From: an uncultured Paracoccaceae bacterium
GTDB taxonomy: Bacteria > Pseudomonadota > Alphaproteobacteria > Rhodobacterales > Rhodobacteraceae
Reading direction: 5' to 3'
Assembly: GCA_958439195.1 (NCBI GenBank)
Contig: OY288147.1
Coordinates: 173,519-237,518 of the forward strand
Length of the DNA stretch: 64,000 nucleotides
Shown: piece after piece, positions 25,257 to 33,373 of the stretch
Layout: every line of letters starts with the position of its first letter
Position numbering within the stretch: the first letter of the stretch is position 1
Made by a program: the position numbers and the translations under genes
Notes under the pieces: generated by a model
Told to the model about the DNA's origin: nothing
What the model saw: the letters and a program-made list of their open reading frames with translations, nothing else
Database searches by the model: none

Positions 25257-27335
25257 TCAGCCTGCATAATCCAGAACATACACACCCGATCCGTGCAACT
25301 CGGCTGTCCAGCCGGGTTCAATCACGATGGTCGTGGTGACCTCTTCGATCACCGCCGGGCCAACGATCCGGTCGCCTGCCCCCAACTGATGACCGGCATA
25401 AACCGGCGTCGGCCGCCGCGCCCCGTCTGCCGTAAAGATCATGTCGCGCATCCCGGCCATCGCCGCATCCGCGCCGGCCCCGGCGGCAATCGACATCCGC
25501 TTTGGCCTGTCCACCTGTCCCCAAATGGCACTTTCCACGTTCACCACTTCGACAACGCTGCCAGGTTCGGAATAGGTATACAGTTCCTCGTGCCGCGCAT
25601 GAAATGCCGCCTTCAGCTTTTCTAGCGCGGCTTCGTCCAACGCGAAAGGGTCCACATCCACGGTGCATTCATGCACCTGTCCCACATAGCGCATATCCAG
25701 CGACCGGCGGATGGAAATCCGCTCTTCGCCAAAGCCATCCTCGGCCAGATCGGCCCGTCCCCGCGCCTCCAGCCCGCGGAACAACCCATCCAGCTTTTCC
25801 GCCGCTGCCGCGCCTTCAAGGCGCACGGGCGCAGGGGCCATATAGTTGTATTTAACATCCGAAATGATCTGCCCATAGGCGCACAGTCCCGATGCCAGCT
25901 TGGATACCAACACCCGTTTGATGCCCATTTCACGCGCCAGCGCCGTGATATGCGCGCCGGTCGCGCCACCCGCACAGTTCAGCACAAAATCCCGCGGGTC
26001 ATAGCCGCGTTCCACCGACACGCGGCGAATGGCGTTCACCATGTTGTTGTTCACGATGGTAAACATGCCAAAGGCGGCCTGCTCCACCGTCAGCCCCAGC
26101 GGCTTGGCCAGATGTGCCTCAATCGCTGTCTGCGCCTTGGTCACGTTCAGCGGCAACCGTCCCCCCACCAGACCATCAGGGTTCAGATAACCAAGCACAA
26201 GATTTGCATCCGTGGTCGTGGGCCGGTCGCCGCCCTGGTCATAGCAGGCAGGCCCCGGTTCAGACCCCGCCGATTGCGGCCCCATCTGCAACAGGCCCAT
26301 ACTGTCGATCCAGCCGATAGACCCGCCACCCGCGCCCAGGGTTTCCACCTGGATCATCGGAATCCCGATCCGATAGCGCAAGAAGTCGATGTTCTTCGAC
26401 ACATTCGCCCGCCCATCCCGCGTCAGCGTGATGTCAAACGACGTGCCCCCCATGTCGACCGTGATGATGTTCTTCAAATCCCACGGTTCGCCAATATACA
26501 GCGCCGCCTGCGGCGCCGATGCCGGGCCTGAATTGATGGCATAGACCGACTGGTCACTCACCACCGACCCCAGCGCAAGTCCACCGTTCGACTGGAAATA
26601 CCGCACCGGGTTCTTCGCACCCAGCCCCCGGAAATACCCATCCACCGCCGCCACATAACGCGACAGGATCGGCGCCAGATAGGCGTTCACAATCGCGGTC
26701 GAGGTGCGGGTATACTCTCGCACCTGCGGATACAGTTCACAGCCCACCGTCAGGCGCACGTCCGGCATCATCTCGCGCACGATCTCGGCCGCGCGCATTT
26801 CATGGGCGGGATGCAGCACCGACCAGACAAAGCTGATCGCCACCGATTCCACCCCTTCACGCAGGAAATGCTCACAGGCCGCGCGGACGTCCTCCTCGTG
26901 CAGAGGCGTGTAAACCGCACCGGTCGAAACCACCCGCTCACGCACCCCACGCCGCAGATAGCGCGGCACCAACATCCGCGCCGGCGGATATTCCGGGTCA
27001 TAGCGATAGCCATCTTCCTTGTGGCCAAGCCGGATTTCGATCGAATCCTCATGCCCCGCCGTCGCTATAAGCCCCGTCCGCGCGCCCTTGTGCTGGATCA
27101 GTGCGTTCAGACCGACCGTCGTTCCGTTGATGCACAGATCGGCGTTCGACACGATCTCGCCCGCCGTGATCCCCATCTCCTCCTCGATCAGCGCCAATCC
27201 GTTGCGGATGGCCTGCGTCGGGTCTTGCGGGGTGGACAGCGCCTTGAAGATGCGCACCTCCCCCTCGCGGTCAGCCAGGATGAAATCGGTGAATGTGCCG
27301 CCCGCGTCGATGCCCAGACGATATTGGTTCTGCAT
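25257..27335 (-). CDS. hyuA: Hydantoinase/oxoprolinase family protein, HyuA subunit (copy 1)
   Basis: 692 residues. The actin-like ATP-binding phosphate loop GIDAGGTFTDFIL is at residues 8-20; INGTTVGLNAL, MGGTSFDITL, GAGGGSIGWID and EPGPACY are family motifs, and the end has GPAVIEEVTTTIVIEPGW. Stretches such as KALSTPQDPT, VPRYLRRGVRERV and VLGYLNPD resemble the acetone-carboxylase beta-subunit branch more than the other two copies in this window do. With HyuB it uses ATP to open a cyclic amide or carboxylate a ketone-like substrate. hyuB lies 23 bases upstream, the reverse of the gene order in copies 2 and 3. Confidence 0.93.
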   Translation of the reverse strand: MQNQYRLGIDAGGTFTDFILADREGEVRIFKALSTPQDPTQAIRNGLALIEEEMGITAGEIVSNADLCINGTTVGLNALIQHKGARTGLIATAGHEDSIEIRLGHKEDGYRYDPEYPPARMLVPRYLRRGVRERVVSTGAVYTPLHEEDVRAACEHFLREGVESVAISFVWSVLHPAHEMRAAEIVREMMPDVRLTVGCELYPQVREYTRTSTAIVNAYLAPILSRYVAAVDGYFRGLGAKNPVRYFQSNGGLALGSVVSDQSVYAINSGPASAPQAALYIGEPWDLKNIITVDMGGTSFDITLTRDGRANVSKNIDFLRYRIGIPMIQVETLGAGGGSIGWIDSMGLLQMGPQSAGSEPGPACYDQGGDRPTTTDANLVLGYLNPDGLVGGRLPLNVTKAQTAIEAHLAKPLGLTVEQAAFGMFTIVNNNMVNAIRRVSVERGYDPRDFVLNCAGGATGAHITALAREMGIKRVLVSKLASGLCAYGQIISDVKYNYMAPAPVRLEGAAAAEKLDGLFRGLEARGRADLAEDGFGEERISIRRSLDMRYVGQVHECTVDVDPFALDEAALEKLKAAFHARHEELYTYSEPGSVVEVVNVESAIWGQVDRPKRMSIAAGAGADAAMAGMRDMIFTADGARRPTPVYAGHQLGAGDRIVGPAVIEEVTTTIVIEPGWTAELHGSGVYVLDYAG

Positions 27336-27358
27336 GTTCGTATTCCTTGGTCCGGGGT

Positions 27359-29116
27359 TCAGGCCGCCGCCGCAGCGCGCAGCTTGGCAGTTGCGTTTGC
27401 ATCGACATTCAGGCTCGCGCGGTCGGTGATGACCACGCCGTAATCCAGACGTGCGCCTTCAAGGCTCACCAGCCCGTTGCGCACATCCTCGACCACCTTC
27501 TGCACATCGCGTTCAAACGGGTTGCCATAGCCACCTCCGCCGGGGTTCTTGTTCGCCGCCCGTTCGCCGGGTTGGATCGTCTCGATCACATTCTCGGTGA
27601 TGACCTGCGTGTGCCCACCGCGCGTCACCTCCAGCCGCCCGACCTTCTTGTCGACCATTGCCGACTTCGCCCCCGCGGTCCCCATCGCCGGGATGCGCCG
27701 CCCCTCGCCAAAGGTGATCAAGGTCATTGGGGTGTCCAACGGCTCCACCTCCCAGCATGTGCCAGACCCGCCCCGGTTCCTGCCCGCCCCGCCGCTGTCT
27801 TCCATCAGCGAATAGCGGTGGATGATGATCGGATAGCTATGCTCCAGCATCTCGATATCGCCGCTGGTCAGCGCGCCGAAACAACACTCCGGCCCCACCG
27901 CATGCCAGCCATCCGCCTGCGCCGTGGCCCCCGCGCCTGAGATGATGGAGGCAAGCACCATCGTCACATATTCCTCGTCATGCCGTTTGTCCCAGCCTGC
28001 GATGTTGCACCCATTGGCGTGGCCCCAGCTTGCCGAAACTTTGGCCGGCGCCGCCTGCTCGAACGCCAGCCGCACCGCATCGGTAAGCGTCTCCATCGGT
28101 GTGGTGGTGCAGTTCATGTGCGGCGCAGGTGACTTGGCGTTGCACAGCGTGCCCAACGGCCCCATGTCGGTGCTGACACAGCGATACAGCCCTTCGTTAT
28201 AGGGGGGCGGCAGTTGCGCGAACATCATCAGCCCCAGATAGACGCCGGAATGGCTGTTCCCCTCATAGCTGTTGATGAAATAGGGGATCTGCGGCGGCGA
28301 CTGGATGGCAATGTGGCACCCGTCGCCCTTGATCGTCACCGTCGCCGTGATCTCGAAATCGCCATAGCCATGCCCCGCATCCTCCAGGATCGCGGTCCCG
28401 CTATAGGTGCCATCCGGCACTTCGGCGATCAGGCTGCGCATGTGATGCTCGGCCATGTCCAAAAGTTCGGCAATGCACTCCTGCACCAGCGCCTTGCCGT
28501 ATTTGTCCATCAACCGCTTCAGATTGCGCGCCCCCACCTGGCAGGCCCCGATCAGCGCGTTGAAATCGCCTTCCTGATCCCGCCGCGCCCGCATGTTCGA
28601 CAGGATCATGTTCATCACATCGTGGCGCGGCTTGCCCTTGTCCCAGATCTTGATCGGCGGAATGCGCAGCCCTTCGGCATAGATCTCGGTTGCATTGGGG
28701 TTGTAGCCGGCTGGAACCGGCCCACCAATATCGGTCAGGTGGCCCTTGCAGACCGTCCAGAACACCAACTCCCCCTCATAGAACACAGGCATGTACATGC
28801 AGGTGTCGATGATGTGGCTGCCACCATAGGACGGGTCGTTGTGCAGCATCAGGTCGCCATCATGGATGTCGCCCGCAAAGTAATTCGCCACCGACTTCAT
28901 CGCCGGGATCAGGCTGCCCAGATGGATCGGAATATCCTGCCCTTGCAGGATCATTTCAGGCGTGTGGTTGAACAGCGCCGTCGAATAGTCATGCGCCAGA
29001 TTGAACACCGACGACCGCGCCGTCTGTTCCAACGCCAGCGTCATCTCGCGCTGCGTCGTTTCCAGCGCCCCTCGAACAACCGACAATGTGATCGGATCAA
29101 CGTTGCGTGAAGCCAT
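27359..29116 (-). CDS. hyuB: Hydantoinase B/oxoprolinase family protein, HyuB subunit (copy 1)
   Basis: 585 residues from ATG 29116, which has an ideal AAAGGAGGG ribosome-binding site; the frame runs further up without one. Family stretches: VDPITLSVVRGALETTQREM at the start, DIHDGDLMLHNDPSYGGSHI with metal-site residues, GGPVPAGYN, EGNSHSGVYLG, EDSGGAGRNRGGSGT and NPGGGGYGNPFERD near the end. It is clearly more distant from copies 2 and 3, which share IIRESQDLGAGLFD. First gene of the 29116-18752 operon and divergent from an AraC regulator that probably controls it. Confidence 0.93.
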   Translation of the reverse strand: MASRNVDPITLSVVRGALETTQREMTLALEQTARSSVFNLAHDYSTALFNHTPEMILQGQDIPIHLGSLIPAMKSVANYFAGDIHDGDLMLHNDPSYGGSHIIDTCMYMPVFYEGELVFWTVCKGHLTDIGGPVPAGYNPNATEIYAEGLRIPPIKIWDKGKPRHDVMNMILSNMRARRDQEGDFNALIGACQVGARNLKRLMDKYGKALVQECIAELLDMAEHHMRSLIAEVPDGTYSGTAILEDAGHGYGDFEITATVTIKGDGCHIAIQSPPQIPYFINSYEGNSHSGVYLGLMMFAQLPPPYNEGLYRCVSTDMGPLGTLCNAKSPAPHMNCTTTPMETLTDAVRLAFEQAAPAKVSASWGHANGCNIAGWDKRHDEEYVTMVLASIISGAGATAQADGWHAVGPECCFGALTSGDIEMLEHSYPIIIHRYSLMEDSGGAGRNRGGSGTCWEVEPLDTPMTLITFGEGRRIPAMGTAGAKSAMVDKKVGRLEVTRGGHTQVITENVIETIQPGERAANKNPGGGGYGNPFERDVQKVVEDVRNGLVSLEGARLDYGVVITDRASLNVDANATAKLRAAAAA

Positions 29117-29425
29117 GCCACCCTCCTTTGGGGGATCGCGGCACATGGGGACCACCCCCCGCAAAGCCATGCGGGATGTTCAGGTCAATGCTCCCCGTGT
29201 CAGCCGAATCCCGGCCCTGTTTTTCATCATTGCCGACAGAGTGCCGCGCCCGTCGCCGCACGTCTTGTCATCGGGCGCACAAGCGTTTGTCACTCCGCGC
29301 ACCGCCCGGCCGGATTTCGTCCAACCACCGCGCATGGGCATATCTGTCAGTCATAGCAGAATTGACTCCTGCGTCATAAACACGATCATGAACACCGGAA
29401 CGCTTCTGCAAGCGGTTGGAATTCC
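29117..29425. promoter_or_regulatory. Divergent promoter region between hyuB (copy 1) and AraC-type regulator
   Basis: About 310 bases without a gene. A TTGACT at 29362-29367 could be a -35 toward the AraC gene but has no convincing -10 at the right distance. No clear palindrome was found; AraC proteins usually bind direct repeats, which are hard to identify by eye. Confidence 0.4.
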
Positions 29426-30385
29426 ATGACACGCAGCCTGCACAGCACGGACAGACTGCCAGCGTCGGCGCGTGCCGGCCACTGGAACGCCGTGATTGCC
29501 GAAGCGTATTTTCCCCTCGACCTCACCTTCCGCAACGCCGCCTGTTTTCAGGGGCAGTTGGAACATGGCACCGTGGGCGATGTGTCCCTGTCGCGGCTCA
29601 GGACAGAACCGGTCCAATACGAACGCCACCGCCACCACATCTCATCCGCCACCGAAGAGGAATACCTCATCACCATCCCCCGCCAATCCCCGGTCGATTT
29701 CCGGCAACTGGGGCGCGAGGTGCGCTGTGATCCCGGCGGATTCATTCTGGAACGCGGGGATGAACCCTACCGGTTTTCCTATGGCACCACGAATGACCTC
29801 TGTGTTCTGAAAATCGCCAAGCCGGTTCTGGCGGCAAAACTCCGCAACCCCGACCGCTACTGCGCCTTGGTGTTCAACGGGCGGGATGGCATCGGTTCCC
29901 TGTTCACCACGATGGCGCAACAGATCCAACGCCACGGCAACACCGACGCCACAAGCGACGCCGTCCTCAGCCGCCACCTCGTTGATCTTCTCGCCCTCGC
30001 GCTTGACCGGATGAGCGATGTGGAACAGGGCGCTGGCTCTTCGGTCCGCGATGCCCACCGCCGCCGCGCCGAACACGCGATCCTGAAAGACCTGTCCAAC
30101 CCCGACCTTTCGCCCGAAACCATCGCGGATGCCGTGGGTATTTCCAAACGCTACCTCCACGAACTCTTCGCCGAGGTGAACTGCACCGTTTCGCAATTCG
30201 TCCGCGAAGAACGGCTCAAGGCGGCACGCGATCTGTTGCAGATGCCAAACCCCGGCCAGATGTCGGATATCGCCTATCGCTTCGGCTTTTCCGATCAGGC
30301 GCAGTTTTCGCGTCTGTTCAAGGCGATGTTCGGCCAAACACCATCGGGGTATCGCGCAAGGTTCCTGTCGCAAGACGGCACCTGA
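29426..30385 (+). CDS. AraC-family transcriptional regulator
   Basis: 319 residues. Residues about 20-190 form an AraC-binding-like domain (GHWNAVIAEAYFPLDLTF, LERGDEPYRFSYG). The C-terminus has two helix-turn-helix motifs: LSPETIADAVGISKRYLHEL and MSDIAYRFGFSDQAQFSRLF, closing with FGQTPSGYRARF. This FeaR/NphR-like architecture usually activates amine- or aromatic-compound catabolic genes on substrate binding. Divergent from the hyuB-hyuA-pxp operon, its likely target. It converges on the MaoC-like gene, with only three bases between stops. Confidence 0.93.
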   Translation: MTRSLHSTDRLPASARAGHWNAVIAEAYFPLDLTFRNAACFQGQLEHGTVGDVSLSRLRTEPVQYERHRHHISSATEEEYLITIPRQSPVDFRQLGREVRCDPGGFILERGDEPYRFSYGTTNDLCVLKIAKPVLAAKLRNPDRYCALVFNGRDGIGSLFTTMAQQIQRHGNTDATSDAVLSRHLVDLLALALDRMSDVEQGAGSSVRDAHRRRAEHAILKDLSNPDLSPETIADAVGISKRYLHELFAEVNCTVSQFVREERLKAARDLLQMPNPGQMSDIAYRFGFSDQAQFSRLFKAMFGQTPSGYRARFLSQDGT

Positions 30386-30388
30386 CCG

Positions 30389-31228
30389 CTACCGCGCCTT
30401 CCCCACCCCCGCCTGCCCGATCATGGTCACCGGCCCCCCCGGCTTTACCACACGCAAGCCCAGCCCCGCGCCGTCGCGATGCGCCTGCACCTCGGCGGCT
30501 TCCCCCACGATCAGGGGCGACAGGCCACGATAGGAAAACACCTCTGGCACCCGCCCCAGAACCTTCGCCGCAAGGTTCATCATCGCCACCGCCTGCAACG
30601 GCCCATGCACCACCAACCCGCCATAGCCTTCCACCTGCCGCGCGTAATCCGCGTCGTAATGGATGCGATGCCCATTGAACGTCATGGCCGAAAACCTGAA
30701 CAGCCGCACAGGATCAGACCGCAGCATCATCACCGCCACCGGCGGGCCAAGGTCCGGTGCCACCGGATAGGACGGCGCTGCCTTCCCCGGCACCGGATCG
30801 GCGCGATAGACCAGATCCTGCCGCTCGCTGATGCACAGCCGCCCCTCCACCCGATACTCATGCCGCACCGCGATAAAGATCAGCGCACCGGTCGCTCCAT
30901 CCTTTGGCGTGATCGCCTCGATCCGGCTGTCCTTGTCCACCATGTCACCCGGACGCAGCGGATCGACGAACCGCACCTCCCCGCCCGCCCACATCCGGCG
31001 CGGCAGGGGCAGCGCGGGCAGCGCAACCCCCAGCCGCGCATGCCCGTCCCGCCCCAGATCACCGGGCGGCAGGGCGTCCGGCGCCAGCGTCCAGAACAAC
31101 CCCGGCGGCACTGCCTCATCACACAGCACCTCTGGCAGCGTCGCCCGGAACTGTCCGATCAGCCGATCAGAAAGCTGGTCACGTCGAACCGCGCCCCGCC
31201 CGATCCAGTCGGCATAGTCCATCGTCAC
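30389..31228 (-). CDS. MaoC/HTD2-like (FAS1-type) dehydratase, probable acyl-CoA hydratase
   Basis: About 279 residues. Two half hot-dog domains are expected: an N-terminal part with MWAGGEVRFVDPLRPGDMV and a C-terminal part with RFSAMTFNGHRIHYDADYAR and YGGLVVHGPLQA, which hold the hydratase Asp/His pair of MaoC folds. The family includes mesaconyl-C4-CoA and 3-hydroxyacyl-CoA hydratases. Start uncertain: GTG 31228 overlaps the ene-reductase stop as GTGA with GGAG ahead of it; GTG 31240 and ATG 31222 are alternatives. Last gene of the operon led by hyuA copy 2, so probably acts on a CoA ester from that pathway. Confidence 0.85.
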   Translation of the reverse strand: MTMDYADWIGRGAVRRDQLSDRLIGQFRATLPEVLCDEAVPPGLFWTLAPDALPPGDLGRDGHARLGVALPALPLPRRMWAGGEVRFVDPLRPGDMVDKDSRIEAITPKDGATGALIFIAVRHEYRVEGRLCISERQDLVYRADPVPGKAAPSYPVAPDLGPPVAVMMLRSDPVRLFRFSAMTFNGHRIHYDADYARQVEGYGGLVVHGPLQAVAMMNLAAKVLGRVPEVFSYRGLSPLIVGEAAEVQAHRDGAGLGLRVVKPGGPVTMIGQAGVGKAR

Positions 31229-32409
31229 GGCAGCGGCCACTCCGGGTCGACCAATCCCATCGGATAGGCCAGCCCATAATCCAGCGGCGGCTGGACCACG
31301 TATTTCCGGTCAAACTCCAGCCACGGATAGGGCACGCCCGACCGCACGATATAGGGCCAGTCGGGATGGGCAAAGATCGGCCGCCCGATGGCCACCACAT
31401 CCGCCGCGCCTGACGTCAGCGCCGCCTCGGCCTGCGCACCCTCGGCGATCCCGCCATTCGTGATCACCGGTAAACCCGACGCACGGCGCAACACCGTCGG
31501 CATTGGTGTCGGATCATCGGCAAATCGGTTGTCCAGATAGTTGAAACTGGCCCAATGCAGCGCGTCATAGTCAGACCCCGCCAGCGCCTTGCCCACGGCT
31601 TCGGCATAGGCCGTCCCGCCCGGCCAGGCCCCGGTGAAATCATCCACCCCGTCCTGCGACAACCGCAGGATGATCGCCTTGTCGGGTCCGATGGCCGCCC
31701 GGATCTTTTCGGCCACCAGCCGTGCAAAGCGCACGTTGTTTTCCGGGCTGCCGCCAAAATCATCCGTCCGCAGGTTGGTCTTGGGCGTGATGAACTGCCA
31801 CAGCAAATAGCCGTTCGCGCCATGCACCTCGACACCATCCGCCCCGGCCTCCACCGCGCGCTTCGCACCCGCCGCGAACCCATCTGCCACAGCGTGGATT
31901 TCCTCCACCGTCAAGGCCCGCGCGGGGCCGAACGTCACCTTGGGCCAATCGCCCTTGATGTTGCGAATGCCCTTCTCATAGTCGTTGTCCGTATAAAGCG
32001 TCCATCCACCGCTCTGCGTGGCTGATGCGCTGACCGGCGGCGCGCCACCCAGAACGCGCGGGTCCGACACGCGCCCGCCATGCATCAACTGGATGACGAT
32101 CTTCGCCCCCTGCGCATGAACCGCGTCACAAACCGGCTTCCACCCGGCCACATGCCGCGCATTGGCGATGCCCGGCTGTGACAGATAGGCCCGTGACTGG
32201 AACGCATCCTGTTCATAGGTGCCTTCCGTAATCACCAACCCCAGCCCGCCCCGCGCGCGACGGGCGTAATAGGCCGCCATTTCATCGGTCGGCGTGCCGT
32301 CCGCATGGGCCATCTGCCGCGTCAGCGGCGCCATCGCAATACGGTTGCGCAGGGTCATCGGCCCCAGCTTCACGTCAGAAAACAGCGTCGGATAGGCTTC
32401 CGTCATCAT
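31225..32409 (-). CDS. NADH:flavin oxidoreductase, Old Yellow Enzyme family
   Basis: 394 residues. FMN barrel with LKLGPMTLRNRIAMAPLTR at the start (FSDVKLGPMTLRNR), IVIQLMHGGRVSD, FAAGAKRAVEAGADGVEVHGA with the substrate-binding region HGANGYLLWQFI, NLRTDDFGGSPENNVRF and a late ITNGGI. It reduces activated C=C bonds (enones, enoates, nitro compounds). No C-terminal 4Fe-4S extension, so it is the short OYE type, not a 2,4-dienoyl-CoA reductase. Lies 24 bases after the LysR gene and overlaps the MaoC-like gene. Confidence 0.93.
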   Translation of the reverse strand: MMTEAYPTLFSDVKLGPMTLRNRIAMAPLTRQMAHADGTPTDEMAAYYARRARGGLGLVITEGTYEQDAFQSRAYLSQPGIANARHVAGWKPVCDAVHAQGAKIVIQLMHGGRVSDPRVLGGAPPVSASATQSGGWTLYTDNDYEKGIRNIKGDWPKVTFGPARALTVEEIHAVADGFAAGAKRAVEAGADGVEVHGANGYLLWQFITPKTNLRTDDFGGSPENNVRFARLVAEKIRAAIGPDKAIILRLSQDGVDDFTGAWPGGTAYAEAVGKALAGSDYDALHWASFNYLDNRFADDPTPMPTVLRRASGLPVITNGGIAEGAQAEAALTSGAADVVAIGRPIFAHPDWPYIVRSGVPYPWLEFDRKYVVQPPLDYGLAYPMGLVDPEWPLP

Positions 32410-32433
32410 TGCACCCCTGTTGAATGTGATCCG

Positions 32434-33357
32434 TCAGATGCGCCCATCCCAGACGCCCGAACGGACAAGTTCCCCGATCTTGCTGCGGATCAACCGCACC
32501 ACCGCCTTTGTCACCGGCGCCGCTGCACGATGCGACGCATGGGCCAAAATCAATTCCCGGCTGATCACCGGCTCGGTGATCCGCTGCGCCACCAGCCGCC
32601 CCTCGGCGACCTGATCCTTCACCGCCGCCAGCGGCAGGATCGTGCGCAGCCCCCCGGTGCTGACCAGGTCATAGATGGTGGGCAGCGTCTCCACCTCCAT
32701 CCCCACGGTCAGCGTGACCTGCGCCCGCGCCGCCGCATCCTCGACCAGCAGCCGCAACCCATGCGGATTGCCCGGCAGCACCAGTTCCTCGCCCGCCAGC
32801 TCGGCCATCGTCACGGCATCGCCCGTCCCCAACCGCGCCGCATCAGGGGCCGAAATCAGGAACATGTCTTCAAACAGCAGATGCTCCGCATCCAGCAGCG
32901 TGCTGGCCTTCATCTTGTAAAGCACCGCAAGATCGACCTTCCCCGCCGCCAGCCAATCCGCCACATGCCCGCTGAACCCTTCCATCACCCGCATCCGGAT
33001 GCGTGGATGATCGGCCCGGATCTGTCGCAGCAACGGTGCCAGCAACACCAACCCCACCGACGGTGGCACCGCCAGCTTCACCGTGCCGTCCAACTCTCCC
33101 GCCGCACGGCGCATATCCTGCCGCAGCGCCTCACGCTGCGCCAAAATCCCGCGCGCCGCTGTCAGAAAGGTTTCCCCTGCCTCGGTCAGCACCACCCCGC
33201 GTCCGTTGCGATAGAACAGCGCCGTCCCCATCTCGGCCTCAAGATCGCGCACCCGGCGACTCAACGCCGATTGCGCGACATTGTTCTGCAACGCCGATTT
33301 CGTGAAACTGCCCGTTTCGGCAATGCTCACGAAATACTGGAGGTCGACAAATTCCAA
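32434..33357 (-). CDS. LysR-family transcriptional regulator (TTG start)
   Basis: 307 residues. The DNA-binding winged helix is intact: FVDLQYFVSIAETGSFTKSA then QSALSRRVRDLEAEMGTALF, followed by the LysR effector domain (VKLAVPPSVGLVLLAPLLRQ, GKVDLAVLYK, ELVLPGNPHGLR). The N-terminus of the family begins exactly at a TTG codon (33357) 17 bases after the hyuB stop, preceded by a GGGGGTGGGCGG sequence; upstream in-frame starts lie inside hyuB and would add unrelated residues. As an operon member it probably autoregulates the hyuAB copy 2 operon. Confidence 0.88.
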   Translation of the reverse strand: MEFVDLQYFVSIAETGSFTKSALQNNVAQSALSRRVRDLEAEMGTALFYRNGRGVVLTEAGETFLTAARGILAQREALRQDMRRAAGELDGTVKLAVPPSVGLVLLAPLLRQIRADHPRIRMRVMEGFSGHVADWLAAGKVDLAVLYKMKASTLLDAEHLLFEDMFLISAPDAARLGTGDAVTMAELAGEELVLPGNPHGLRLLVEDAAARAQVTLTVGMEVETLPTIYDLVSTGGLRTILPLAAVKDQVAEGRLVAQRITEPVISRELILAHASHRAAAPVTKAVVRLIRSKIGELVRSGVWDGRI

Positions 33358-33373
33358 CCGCCCACCCCCGCCG

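Noticed and set aside
22893..25625. A 910-codon open frame on the plus strand
   Set aside because: It is antisense to pxpA, carrier and biotin carboxylase genes with strong motifs, its product is rich in Arg, His and Pro without any domain, and long antisense frames are expected from the G/C third-position bias.
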